A stretch of 52,274 nucleotides of DNA, taken from positions 1-52,274 of the forward strand of contig CACZVE010000009.1 of the NCBI GenBank assembly GCA_902784565.1, read 5' to 3'. The stretch's first letter is position 1. Each line of letters begins with the position of its first letter. The translations under genes were made by a program, and so were the position numbers. This DNA comes from an uncultured Prevotellaceae bacterium (GTDB lineage: Bacteria > Bacteroidota > Bacteroidia > Bacteroidales > Bacteroidaceae). Of this stretch, positions 35,624-43,876 are shown piece by piece. The notes under the pieces were generated by a model. The model had not been told where the DNA came from and made no database searches. It worked only from the letters and a program-made list of their open reading frames with translations.

Positions 35624-37888
35624 TTAGATGATTTGGGAGATCTCCTTCAGGTCGGCCACCGACTTGAGGTTGTCTATGATAGTCTTCACATCCTCGCGGT
35701 CATGGACACGCAGTTCGATGGAACCGTCGAAGATGCCGCCCTCGCAGGTGATATTCACGGTGTGGATGTTCACGTTCATCTGCGAAGAGATGATCTGCGT
35801 CACCTCGTTGAGCAGTCCCACACGGTCGATGCCGCCGAGACGGATAGTGGCATCGAAGAAGAGTTTCTTGTGCATGTCCCACTTGATGTCCAGGATACGG
35901 TTGCCGTAACTGCTCTTCAGTTTGGTGGCCACCGGACAGGTGCGCTTGTGAATCTCTATTTGGTTCTTGTTGTTGATATAGCCGAGGGCATCGTCGCCCG
36001 GGATGGGATGACAGCACCCCACGAACTTATATTGGTTGATGTTCTCTTCTGAGATGTAGATAGGTTTCTTCCGGTTGAACTTCTCCGGGACGATGAAGAG
36101 GTATTGTTTGGGCAGTTCTTCCTTCTTGTTGCCGATGAAGGGGATGAACTTGCGCCAGCCCGACTTACCGTCCTGTTTCTTGTTGTTACCCTTCAACTCG
36201 TCGAGGTCCTTTTCGCCCAGTAAGACGGTCTTCTCGCCAAGGGCAACCAGGAAGTCGTTCCTTTTTGGAATCTCGTGGAACTCCGCCAACTGGTCGATGA
36301 CAGCCGGCGTCAGGTCCATCTCGTTCTTCTGGAGGAACTCCTGTAGGATATCTTCGCCGGCTTTCAGACTCTCCCTACTGTCGCGGCGCAGGATGGCCTG
36401 GATCTTCGCCTTGGCCTTGGCAGTGGACACGAAGTTGATCCACGACGGACTGACATGCTGTGACTTTGACGTGAGGATCTCCACCTGGTCACCGCTGTTC
36501 AGTTTATGACTCAGGGGCACCAGTTTATGGTTCACCTTGGCACCGATACAATGGCTGCCGAGGAAGGTGTGGATGGAGAAGGCGAAGTCGAGGGCCGTAC
36601 AACCGGCAGGCATCGTCTTGATCTCCCCTTTCGGGGTAAAGACGAATATCTCACTGGCAAAGAGGTTCAGTTTGATGGTGTCGAGGAAGTCCATAGCATC
36701 CGGCTGCGGGTCGTCGAGGATCTCCTTGATGGTACGGAGCCAGTCGTTCAGTTCAGCCTCGTCCTCGGTATATTCCTCGTCCTCCAGACCGTCCTTGTAT
36801 TTCCAGTGGGCGGCAAATCCCTGTTCTGCCACTTCGTTCATGCGGTCGGAACGGATCTGTACCTCGATCCACTGGCCCGTCTTCGACATCAGTGTGACGT
36901 GCAGGGCCTGGTAGCCGTTGGCCTTCGGATGACTGAGCCAGTCGCGCAGGCGGTCCGGGTGCGACTTGTAGATCTTCGAGATGGCCACGTAGATATTGAA
37001 ACACTCGTTGACCTCCTCTTCCCTGACTTTCGGTGTGAAGATGATACGGACGGCGAGGATGTCATAGATCTCCTCGAAGGCCACATGCTTGTTCTGCATC
37101 TTGTTCCAGATGGAATAAGGCGTCTTCACACGTTGCTTGATCTCATAGTCGATGCCCATCTTGTCGAGGGCCTCCTTGATCGGCGCCTTGAACTGCTCGA
37201 ACAACGCTTCGCGCTGTTGCTGGGTCAATTCGAGTTTCTGGGAGATGGAAGCGTATTCGTCGGGGTGCTCGAAACGGAAACTGAGGTTCTCCAGTTCCGA
37301 CTTGATCTTGTAGAGACCGAAACGGTTGGCTAGGGGCGCATAGATATAGAGCGTCTCACCGGCAATCTTATACTGTTTGTTGGCGGGCTGCGACTCCAGG
37401 GTGCGCATGTTGTGCAGACGGTCGCAGATCTTGATGAGGATGACGCGGATATCATCGCTCATCGTCAACAGCAGTTTCTTGAAGTTCTCTGCCTGGGCAG
37501 AGGCCTGTTCACCAAAGATACCGCCGCTGATCTTGGTCAGACCGTCGACGATCTGGGCAATCTTCGCACCAAAGATGTTTTCAATGTCTTCAACGGTATA
37601 GTCGGTATCTTCGACGACATCATGGAGTAGGGCAGAGCAGATACTGGTAGAACCCAAACCGACTTCCTCGCAGGCGATGCGGGCGACGGCGATAGGGTGC
37701 ATGATATAAGGCTCGCCAGACAGTCGTCTGACACCTTTGTGTGCCTGACGGGCGAAGTTGAAAGCCTTGGTAATCAGGTCTACCTTCTTGCGGTGGCGGG
37801 ATGACAGATAACTGTTTAACAGTTGTTGGAAAGCATCATTGATCAACTGCTCATCCGCGACATCTTGTCTGGTCTGCTCTTCATCCAT
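35624..37888 (-). CDS. RelA/SpoT family (p)ppGpp synthetase/hydrolase
   Basis: A 754-residue bifunctional-type Rel protein controlling the stringent response. The HD hydrolase domain is intact (HPIAVARIACE; His89-Asp90 in LLHDVVEDT). The synthetase domain (about 220-380) has ANGYQALHVTLM and WIEVQIRSDRMNEVAEQGFAAHWKYK. A TGS domain (about 405-465, VFTPKGEIKTMPAGCTALDFAF), a CCHPIPGDD zinc-finger-like motif and a C-terminal ACT domain (about 680-754) follow. Length is normal. The start lies five bases after the transglycosylase stop in the parA-parB-DUF5683-transglycosylase-rel order typical of Bacteroidota. Confidence 0.93.
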   Translation of the reverse strand: MDEEQTRQDVADEQLINDAFQQLLNSYLSSRHRKKVDLITKAFNFARQAHKGVRRLSGEPYIMHPIAVARIACEEVGLGSTSICSALLHDVVEDTDYTVEDIENIFGAKIAQIVDGLTKISGGIFGEQASAQAENFKKLLLTMSDDIRVILIKICDRLHNMRTLESQPANKQYKIAGETLYIYAPLANRFGLYKIKSELENLSFRFEHPDEYASISQKLELTQQQREALFEQFKAPIKEALDKMGIDYEIKQRVKTPYSIWNKMQNKHVAFEEIYDILAVRIIFTPKVREEEVNECFNIYVAISKIYKSHPDRLRDWLSHPKANGYQALHVTLMSKTGQWIEVQIRSDRMNEVAEQGFAAHWKYKDGLEDEEYTEDEAELNDWLRTIKEILDDPQPDAMDFLDTIKLNLFASEIFVFTPKGEIKTMPAGCTALDFAFSIHTFLGSHCIGAKVNHKLVPLSHKLNSGDQVEILTSKSQHVSPSWINFVSTAKAKAKIQAILRRDSRESLKAGEDILQEFLQKNEMDLTPAVIDQLAEFHEIPKRNDFLVALGEKTVLLGEKDLDELKGNNKKQDGKSGWRKFIPFIGNKKEELPKQYLFIVPEKFNRKKPIYISEENINQYKFVGCCHPIPGDDALGYINNKNQIEIHKRTCPVATKLKSSYGNRILDIKWDMHKKLFFDATIRLGGIDRVGLLNEVTQIISSQMNVNIHTVNITCEGGIFDGSIELRVHDREDVKTIIDNLKSVADLKEISQII

Positions 37889-37893
37889 AGTCG

Positions 37894-39345
37894 TTACCTC
37901 CTCCTACGTGTGGTCTTTTTCTTGGTCGTCCGGGACTTGCTGGTGGTTCGCTTGGCGGTCGTTCGCTTAGCCGTGGTCCGTTTGGCCGTGGTCCGCCGTT
38001 TGGTGGCTGTCGTCCGACGGTTCCTGACGACACGTTTATTGCGCGAAGCCCTTGAATTCCGGCGACTGGCCCTTGTGTTCTTACGGGTATAGGTCGGCAC
38101 ATCATCGTTGATGGTCACCTCAATGCGTTTGTTCAACAGTTCGTCGGCGCGATAGGCATAAATGGAGTCTTCCTGGTCGATGAAGCGGCCGGTGTCAGCC
38201 AGCGGCAGACGGATGGCGTAGGGCTTGGTCAGTCCGGGTACCACGTCATGACGGAACTCCGGGTTGAGCGAGCGCAACATGTCGATGTCCAGTCCGAGAA
38301 CGCCGGCAATCTGTCCCAGGTGTACATTCCTGTGAACTACCACGGTGTCGGTCTGTGCTGGCAGACGGGTTGTCATCGGACAGATATTGTGGTCACAATA
38401 ATAGGTCATGATGTAGTTGGCGGCAATGAAGGCCGGCACATAGCCTCGTGTCTCGGCAGGGAGATAGGGATAGATGTGCCAATAGTCCTTCTCAATCTTC
38501 GTGATGGGCGTGTCGTCCTGGGCATGCCCTGCTGCCGCACGGGCCCGACGGATGGCCTTGTTGATGTTCTCCGGTCCGCAGTTATAGGCGGCAATGACCA
38601 GGTTCCAGTCGCCGAAGATCCGATAGAGTGCCTTCAGGTAACGGGCGGCGGCGTAGGATGACTTGACGGGGTCGCGACGCTCGTCAACGAGTGAGTTGAC
38701 CTCCAATCCGTACTGTTTACCGGTGGCCAACATAAACTGCCATAGTCCGGTAGCACCGGCTCTTGAGACGGCTTTGGGATTCAGGGCCGACTCGATGATG
38801 GGCAGGTATTTCAGTTCCAAGGGCAACTTATAGGCTTCCAGGGCCTCTTCGAAGATAGGCATGTAGAAGTTGGCGGCACCCAGCATATAACTGACGGAAT
38901 AGCGCAGACGACCGCTGTAACGATCGATGAACTTCTGTACCACGTCATTGTAGGCCAGTTCCATCACCGACGGGATACGACTGAGACGGTCGATATATTC
39001 CTCCTTGGTATAGACGGGATTGACATCCTTCATCTGACAGTCGTTGTCGCCGCTCAGATAGGTCTTCGACATGTAGAGATTCAGCAGACTGTCCAAGTCG
39101 TAGGTCATGGCTTCGGGGAATTCCACGACTTCCTCGTTGCCTTCATTGTCAGTGACGGAAAACTCGTCTTCCCCGAGCGGTATCACCTCTCCGTCGTCAT
39201 CATCATCTTCCAAATCGTCGTCTTCATCCTCCTCATCGTAGTCTGTCTCTACAGGGTCTGTTTCCACCACCACTTGTGCCTGTAACGTGTTACAGGTACC
39301 GATGAGTAGCATGACGGCTAATAACCATAAAAATTTTATCTTCAT
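37894..39345 (-). CDS. Lytic transglycosylase with acidic N-terminus and basic KRT-rich tail
   Basis: A 483-residue MltD-type peptidoglycan lytic transglycosylase. Signal peptide about 1-23; an acidic stretch (31-53, mostly Asp/Glu); an SLT domain (about 155-300) with catalytic Glu185 in PIIESALNP, AGATGLWQFM and AAYNCGPENINKA; a LysM-like segment (about 330-375, VHRNVHLGQIAGVLGLDIDMLRSLNPEF); and a C-terminal tail (about 428-483) almost entirely Arg, Lys and Thr with repeated TTAKR and ending RRRR. The tail resembles histone H1 or nucleic-acid-binding tails and is unusual for this enzyme class. Its operon position between DUF5683 and rel is the standard one, so the gene is probably resident rather than acquired. 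Confidence 0.88.
   Translation of the reverse strand: MKIKFLWLLAVMLLIGTCNTLQAQVVVETDPVETDYDEEDEDDDLEDDDDDGEVIPLGEDEFSVTDNEGNEEVVEFPEAMTYDLDSLLNLYMSKTYLSGDNDCQMKDVNPVYTKEEYIDRLSRIPSVMELAYNDVVQKFIDRYSGRLRYSVSYMLGAANFYMPIFEEALEAYKLPLELKYLPIIESALNPKAVSRAGATGLWQFMLATGKQYGLEVNSLVDERRDPVKSSYAAARYLKALYRIFGDWNLVIAAYNCGPENINKAIRRARAAAGHAQDDTPITKIEKDYWHIYPYLPAETRGYVPAFIAANYIMTYYCDHNICPMTTRLPAQTDTVVVHRNVHLGQIAGVLGLDIDMLRSLNPEFRHDVVPGLTKPYAIRLPLADTGRFIDQEDSIYAYRADELLNKRIEVTINDDVPTYTRKNTRASRRNSRASRNKRVVRNRRTTATKRRTTAKRTTAKRTTAKRTTSKSRTTKKKTTRRRR
37940..38010. repeat. Imperfect 15-bp coding repeats in the transglycosylase tail
   Basis: Units encoding TTAKR (approximately GTGGTCCGTTTGGCC on the plus strand) occur three times in tandem, with diverged flanking copies. 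The synonymous differences suggest selection for the amino acids rather than very recent slippage. Confidence 0.6.
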
Positions 39346-39365
39346 ATCTCAACTATTGATGTTTC

Positions 39366-39454
39366 ACATCGAGCCCGCTCACGCTCGGCATTGCTCAAGC
39401 ACGCTTGGCTCTGCTCTCGCTTAATCGCGGCCTTCACTATTCACTATTCACTTT
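39366..39454. repeat. Composite intergenic repeat (GCTCACGCTCGG... plus TTCACTATTCACT)
   Basis: The 108 bases between the DUF5683 and transglycosylase genes are not coding. They hold a GC-rich element with repeated GCTC/CGCT words (GAGCCCGCTCACGCTCGGC, TTGCTCAAGCACGCTTGGC, TCTGCTCTCGCTT; 39371-39422) followed by an inverted copy of the AGTGAATAGTGAA-type repeat (39433-39454) reaching the DUF5683 stop. Similar words recur between genes in other Bacteroidota genomes as I recall them; this was not checked. Confidence 0.6.
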
Positions 39455-40143
39455 CAAAAGTTCACGCTGCACTGGAGTCCTATCGACGCGGCGTCGAAGG
39501 GATTGTTCGAGGCGTGCGTGTTGATGATGGTCGGCTCCACCCTCAGACTCAGGTCCTTGGAGATATCGAAGACCGACAGTTCTGCATCTACGTAGGCGTC
39601 GATGACAGAGAGGGCATAGACACCGCACAGACAGAAGAAACTCAAGTCGCGCCACCGACGGTACTTGTCCTTGCGCTTCTGGAAGATTTCCGTATAGCGT
39701 TTTTTGTTGGCATCTGTGATCTGTACGCCGAGGTGCAGGAATTTATTGTAACTGGCCGTGCCAGGATCGTTGTCCGTGATGTCCAGAAAGGCCTGGGAAT
39801 AGTCCTTGTACTGGGAGTTGTTCCAACTCATGGCATACAGACAGCCCACGAACCCGCCATACACCAGAGGTAGTTTCCAGTATTTGCGGTTGTAGATCTG
39901 TCCGCCCCCCGGGATGACCAGAGCCAGCCATAGCGCCCTTTTGGGATCGGGCTTCCAGGTGGTCCAGTCCTTGGCGACCTTGGTGGGGATGGGCTTGTCG
40001 ATACTCATGGCAAACTGTTTACTGATGCTGTCATTGAAGACGCTGTCTGTCGGAATACTGTCCGCAGGAACCATGTCCTGGGCAGACAGAATACCCGTGC
40101 CAGCCCACAGCATCAGAATCAGGATGGCCAGTTTCTCAATCAT
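39454..40143 (-). CDS. DUF5683 domain protein, putative membrane protein
   Basis: A 229-residue exported or membrane protein in the conserved position after parB. Signal peptide MIEKLAILILMLWAGTGILSAQ; then a Ser/Asp-rich stretch; the DUF5683 core (about 68-145) with DPKRALWLALVIPGGGQIYNRKYWKLPLVYGGFVGCLYAMSW, which has two hydrophobic segments; and a further hydrophobic stretch near 170-190 (DLSFFCLCGVYALSVIDAYVDA). Function unknown. I use the ATG at 40143, overlapping parB by eight bases; an in-frame ATG at 40152 is also possible. The stop lies in the edge of a dispersed repeat. Confidence 0.78.
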   Translation of the reverse strand: MIEKLAILILMLWAGTGILSAQDMVPADSIPTDSVFNDSISKQFAMSIDKPIPTKVAKDWTTWKPDPKRALWLALVIPGGGQIYNRKYWKLPLVYGGFVGCLYAMSWNNSQYKDYSQAFLDITDNDPGTASYNKFLHLGVQITDANKKRYTEIFQKRKDKYRRWRDLSFFCLCGVYALSVIDAYVDAELSVFDISKDLSLRVEPTIINTHASNNPFDAASIGLQCSVNF

Positions 40144-41056
40144 GGATACCATCAATTATATTCATGATGCGTTCCAACTCATCTTCATTGGAGAAAGGAA
40201 TACTGATCTTCCCTTTTCCCTTCGGTGAGCAGGTCATCTCCACCTTGGCATTGAAAAGGTTCGACAGACGGTCGCGCAGGATGGCATATTCCCTGGGCAA
40301 TGTCGCCTTGGCGGGGATGCTCTTCTTGAGCATCTGTATGTCCTTGCCTTTCTTAAGCAACTGCACCATCTCCTCCACCTGACGGACGGAGTAGCCGTTC
40401 TTTTGGACATCCTTGAACATTTTGATCTGGGCCGAAGGACTGTCCAGTGCCAGCAAGGCGCGGGCGTGTCCCATATCCATCTCGTGATTCTTCAGGGCCA
40501 TCTGGATCTGTGCGGGGAGTTTCAGCAGACGCATATAGTTGGTGATGGCGGTGCGACTCTTTCCCACACGGTCGGCAATGCCCTCCTGTGTCATACCCAA
40601 CGTGTCGGCCATGTGCTGATAGGCCAGGGCAATCTCAATAGCGTTGAGATCCTCACGCTGGATATTCTCCACCAGCGCCATCTCCATCACGTTCGCATCC
40701 TCTACGGTACGGATGTAGGCCGGCAGACTTTTCAGACCGGCCTGTTGGGAGGCTCTCCATCTGCGTTCGCCGGCAATGATCTGATATTTGCCGTCGGGCA
40801 TCTGACGGAGGGTGATGGGGGTGATGATACCGATTTCGCGGATGCTGTTGGCCAACTCGTTCATGGCGCCTTCGTCAAACTCACGACGGGGCTGGTTCGG
40901 ATTGGGCTCGATGAGGTCGATGGAGATCTCGTTCAGGTTGGAAGTACCTTTCGTCTGTACGTCACCGGTGTCAATCAGAGCGTCCAGACCTCTGCCTGTG
41001 CCGATTCTGTCCAGACCTCTTCCTAATGCATTTCCGTATTTCTTTTGTACTGCCAT
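40136..41056 (-). CDS. parB: Chromosome-partitioning protein ParB
   Basis: A 306-residue ParB/Spo0J CTPase clamp that binds parS near the origin. The N-terminal ParB/Srx domain has PNPNQPRREF (about 51-60), GIITPITLRQ and the CTP-binding GERRWRAS (about 96-103). ENIQREDLNAIEIA comes next, then the KorB-like helix-turn-helix TQEGIADRVGKSRTAITNYMRLL. The C-terminus forms a dimer domain. It starts five bases after the parA stop. I found no parS-like TGTTTCACGTGAAACA in the window. Confidence 0.95.
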   Translation of the reverse strand: MAVQKKYGNALGRGLDRIGTGRGLDALIDTGDVQTKGTSNLNEISIDLIEPNPNQPRREFDEGAMNELANSIREIGIITPITLRQMPDGKYQIIAGERRWRASQQAGLKSLPAYIRTVEDANVMEMALVENIQREDLNAIEIALAYQHMADTLGMTQEGIADRVGKSRTAITNYMRLLKLPAQIQMALKNHEMDMGHARALLALDSPSAQIKMFKDVQKNGYSVRQVEEMVQLLKKGKDIQMLKKSIPAKATLPREYAILRDRLSNLFNAKVEMTCSPKGKGKISIPFSNEDELERIMNIIDGIHD

Positions 41057-41061
41057 AGCCC

Positions 41062-41826
41062 CTATTTGTTCTTGTTAATGATTTCCTTAGCAAGTGCCAG
41101 GTGATTCTTACTACCGGTGGAGTCCGCATCGTAGAGGATGGCGGGGAGTCCGTGACTGGGTGCCTCGCTCAGTTTGACGTTACGCTGGATGACGGTCTTG
41201 AATACCAGTTCCTGGAAATGGCGTTTCACCTCGTCGTAGATCTGGTTGGCCAGACGCAGACGACTGTCGTACATCGTCAACAGGAAACCTTCAATCTCGA
41301 GCGTGGGATTCAGTTTCTGTTTGATGATGCGGATGGTGTTCAACAACTTACTGATGCCTTCGAGTGCGAAGTATTCGCACTGCACGGGGATGATCACGGA
41401 GTCGGCGGCTGTCAGCGCGTTGACGGTGATTAAACCCAGTGACGGGGAACAGTCGATAAGGATATAGTCGTATTCCTCCTTGACAGGAGCCAGCAGTTCG
41501 CGGATGAGTTTCTCACGACGGTCCATGTTCAGCATCTCTATCTCTGCTCCGACCAAGTCGATATGACTTGGAATGATTTCCAGTCCTTCTATGTCTGTCG
41601 TATATATGGCCTCACGGATGTCTGCCTTGTTGACGATACACTCATAGAGTGAACAGTCCACCTGTTGGATATCGACACCCAGACCGCTGGAGGCGTTGGC
41701 CTGCGGGTCGGCATCGACCACGAGCACCGTCTTCTCCAGTGTGGCGAGCGAGGCGGCCAGGTTGATGGTCGTCGTCGTCTTTCCAACACCTCCCTTTTGG
41801 TTTGCTAATGCAATAATCTTACCCAT
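41062..41826 (-). CDS. parA: Chromosome-partitioning ATPase ParA
   Basis: A 254-residue ParA/Soj ATPase that works with ParB in origin segregation. It starts MGKIIALANQKGGVGKTTTTINLAAS with the deviant Walker A (KGGVGKTTT, 10-18). LVVDADPQANASSGLG follows, then Walker B-like DYILIDCSPSLG (about 120-131). It lacks an N-terminal DNA-binding extension, as usual for chromosomal Soj. It is first in the parA-parB-DUF5683-transglycosylase-rel operon, divergent from surE. Confidence 0.95.
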   Translation of the reverse strand: MGKIIALANQKGGVGKTTTTINLAASLATLEKTVLVVDADPQANASSGLGVDIQQVDCSLYECIVNKADIREAIYTTDIEGLEIIPSHIDLVGAEIEMLNMDRREKLIRELLAPVKEEYDYILIDCSPSLGLITVNALTAADSVIIPVQCEYFALEGISKLLNTIRIIKQKLNPTLEIEGFLLTMYDSRLRLANQIYDEVKRHFQELVFKTVIQRNVKLSEAPSHGLPAILYDADSTGSKNHLALAKEIINKNK

Positions 41827-41868
41827 GTTTCAAAAACTTTATACCTTATAAAATAGGAAATTTGGGCA

Positions 41869-41876
41869 CAAAGTTA
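41869..41876 (-). promoter_or_regulatory. -7 box of the parAB operon
   Basis: TAACTTTG on the minus strand, 42 bases before the parA ATG. No TTG lies at -33; the upstream region is the AT-rich centre of the inverted repeat. Confidence 0.6.
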
Positions 41877-41919
41877 CAAAATTATTGAGAATTAAGAATT
41901 AATAATTAAGAGAATTTTG

Positions 41920-41927
41920 TAACTTTG
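41920..41927 (+). promoter_or_regulatory. -7 box of the surE operon
   Basis: TAACTTTG on the plus strand, 21 bases before the surE ATG, in the mirror position to the parA box. No TTG lies at -33. Confidence 0.6.
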
Positions 41928-41948
41928 CACCCAAATAGGTGATATTTT

Positions 41949-42728
41949 ATGGAAATTAAACGACCATTACTCCTCATTTCCAACGACGACGGGTATCGGG
42001 CCAAAGGCATCAATGACCTGATAGATATGCTCTCCGACATTGGCGACATCATTGTCTGTGCACCGGAAGAGGCGCGGAGCGGCTACTCCTGTGCCTTCTC
42101 TGCCACGACGCCGTTGCGGTTGCATTGTCGTGAGAAACGGCCGGGCGTGGAGATATGGTCCTGTAACGGGACCCCTGTCGACTGTGTGAAACTGGCTTTG
42201 GCAGAGATCGTACCGCGCAGGCCGGACATGGTCATCGGTGGCATCAACCACGGTGATAACGCCTCTGTTAATACGCATTACAGTGGGACGATGGGGGTGA
42301 CGCTGGAGGGCTGTATGAAATATATTCCCTCTGTGGCATTCTCGTTATGTGATTTCCATGAGGATGCCGACTTTGAACCGCTGCGGCCACTCATCCGCAC
42401 CATCACCCAGCATGTGCTGGCCGAGGGACTACCGAAGGGGGTCTGCCTGAACGTGAATTTCCCGCTCTTAGGATTGCCTGGGACCACCTATGCTGGTGTC
42501 CGCGTCTGTCGGATGGCGCATGGCACCTGGAGCAGTGAGGTCACGAAATGTCATCATCCGCGGGGTTATGACTACTGGTGGATGGTGGGCCATTATCAGA
42601 ATGACGAGCCTGAGGTGGAGGATACAGACAACTGGGCCTTGTCACACGGTTATGTGGCCATCACCCCGACGCAGATCGATGTCACGGCCTATGCTGCGAT
42701 GGAACAGATCAAATCCTGGAACCTATGA
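41949..42728 (+). CDS. surE: 5'/3'-nucleotidase SurE
   Basis: A 259-residue SurE phosphatase that dephosphorylates nucleoside monophosphates using a divalent metal. The metal-site motif is LLISNDDGYRAKGI (Asn12, Asp13, Asp14). Further family motifs are SGYSCAFS, NGTPVDCVKLAL and GGINHGDNASVNTHYSGTMGVTLEG. Length is normal. The stop overlaps the lpxB start by four bases (ATGA), so the two are translationally coupled. Confidence 0.95.
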   Translation: MEIKRPLLLISNDDGYRAKGINDLIDMLSDIGDIIVCAPEEARSGYSCAFSATTPLRLHCREKRPGVEIWSCNGTPVDCVKLALAEIVPRRPDMVIGGINHGDNASVNTHYSGTMGVTLEGCMKYIPSVAFSLCDFHEDADFEPLRPLIRTITQHVLAEGLPKGVCLNVNFPLLGLPGTTYAGVRVCRMAHGTWSSEVTKCHHPRGYDYWWMVGHYQNDEPEVEDTDNWALSHGYVAITPTQIDVTAYAAMEQIKSWNL

Positions 42729-43876
42729 AGTACTATCTGATTGTGGGCGAGGCTTCGGGCGATCTCCATGCATCCCATCTGATGCAGTCGCTGAAAGAAA
42801 TTGACAAGGAGGCGGAGTTCCGTTTCTTTGGCGGTGACTTGATGACAGCCGTCGGAGGCACCCGCGTCAAACACTACCGCGAACTCGCCTATATGGGTTT
42901 TATCCCGGTATTACTTCATTTGCCCACCATCATGAAGAACATGCGGATGTGTCAACAGGACATCACGGCGTGGCAGCCCGACTGTGTCATCCTCGTGGAT
43001 TATCCGGGTTTTAACCTGAAGATAGCCAAATATGTAAAATCGCGGACAGACATTCCTGTCTATTATTATATCTCGCCCAAGATCTGGGCGTGGAAGGAAT
43101 ATCGCATCAAGCACATCAAGCGCGATGTGGATGAACTCTTTTCCATCCTGCCCTTCGAGGTGGAATTCTTCGAAGGGAAGCATCATTATCCGATCCATTA
43201 CGTGGGCAATCCCACGGCGGATGAGGTACGGGCGTGGAAAGAGAAAAAAGGTAAGTGGAAAGAGGAAAGTGGAAAGAGGGAAGAGAATACACAAAGGCCC
43301 GTTATTGCGCTGTTGGCAGGAAGTCGGAAGCAGGAAATCAAAGACAATCTGCCGGCGATGCTGGAGGCCGCGAAGGCCTATGAAAAGGACTACCGCATCG
43401 TGGTGGCTGGGGCACCAGCCATCGCCCCCGATTACTACCGTCCGTTTATGATCGGCAGCCATGCTGAAATTGTGTTCGACAAGACCTACGAACTCCTTTC
43501 CCAGTCACATGCCGCCTTGGTCACCAGCGGTACCGCCACCCTCGAGACCTGTCTCTTTCAGGTGCCGCAGGTGGTGTGCTACGAAACCCCGTTGCCCTGG
43601 CTTCTCGGTTATCTGCGCCGACATTTCATCAAGGTGAAGTATGTCTCACTGGTCAATCTCGTTGCCAACCGCGAGGTGGTGCCGGAACTCGTGGCAGAGA
43701 CCTTCTCCGTGGATCATATCCGGAAAGAACTGGGTCGTATCCTGGAAGGACCGGCCCGTGAAACGATGTTAGAGGGCTATGAGGACGTCCGTCGCAGACT
43801 GGGCGACCAGAAAGCGCCCGACAATGCCGCCCGAATGATCATTCAGTTATTAACAAACCATAAAAAAAGCGTATGA
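42725..43876 (+). CDS. lpxB: Lipid-A-disaccharide synthase
   Basis: A 383-residue GT19 glycosyltransferase that joins UDP-2,3-diacylglucosamine and lipid X in lipid A synthesis at the inner membrane. Motifs include LIVGEASGDLHASHLM (start), YYISPKIWAWKEYR, HYVGNPTADEV, ALLAGSRKQEIKDNLP and VTSGTATLETCLFQVPQVVCY. A low-complexity charged insert (about 170-188, WKEKKGKWKEESGKREE) lies between GNPTADEV and ALLAGSR, where the family is variable, and is encoded by purine-rich repeats. The gene is overlapped by four bases at both ends (surE and DUF5020). Confidence 0.95.
   Translation: MKYYLIVGEASGDLHASHLMQSLKEIDKEAEFRFFGGDLMTAVGGTRVKHYRELAYMGFIPVLLHLPTIMKNMRMCQQDITAWQPDCVILVDYPGFNLKIAKYVKSRTDIPVYYYISPKIWAWKEYRIKHIKRDVDELFSILPFEVEFFEGKHHYPIHYVGNPTADEVRAWKEKKGKWKEESGKREENTQRPVIALLAGSRKQEIKDNLPAMLEAAKAYEKDYRIVVAGAPAIAPDYYRPFMIGSHAEIVFDKTYELLSQSHAALVTSGTATLETCLFQVPQVVCYETPLPWLLGYLRRHFIKVKYVSLVNLVANREVVPELVAETFSVDHIRKELGRILEGPARETMLEGYEDVRRRLGDQKAPDNAARMIIQLLTNHKKSV
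43234..43287 (+). repeat. Purine-rich short tandem repeats inside lpxB
   Basis: Degenerate copies of GTGGAAAGAGGAAA occur three to four times in a row, encoding a Lys/Glu/Trp-rich insert. The composition resembles the AGTGAAAAGTGAA-type repeats elsewhere in the window, though the words differ. Confidence 0.55.

Larger units (their letters stand above)
41860..41936. repeat. 24-bp inverted repeat forming mirror-image divergent promoters
   Basis: Positions 41860-41883 and 41913-41936 are inverted copies, matching at 22 of 24 bases. Each arm contains TTTTGTAACTTTG followed by CCCAAAT, that is the -7 box and early transcribed region of parA (minus) and surE (plus). The 29 bases between are an AATTAAGAATTAA-type AT-rich sequence. 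Confidence 0.85.

Noticed and set aside
39355-39370. TGTTTCACAT resembling half of a parS site near parB
   Set aside because: The second half of the palindrome (GTGAAACA) is missing. No full parS was found anywhere in the window.
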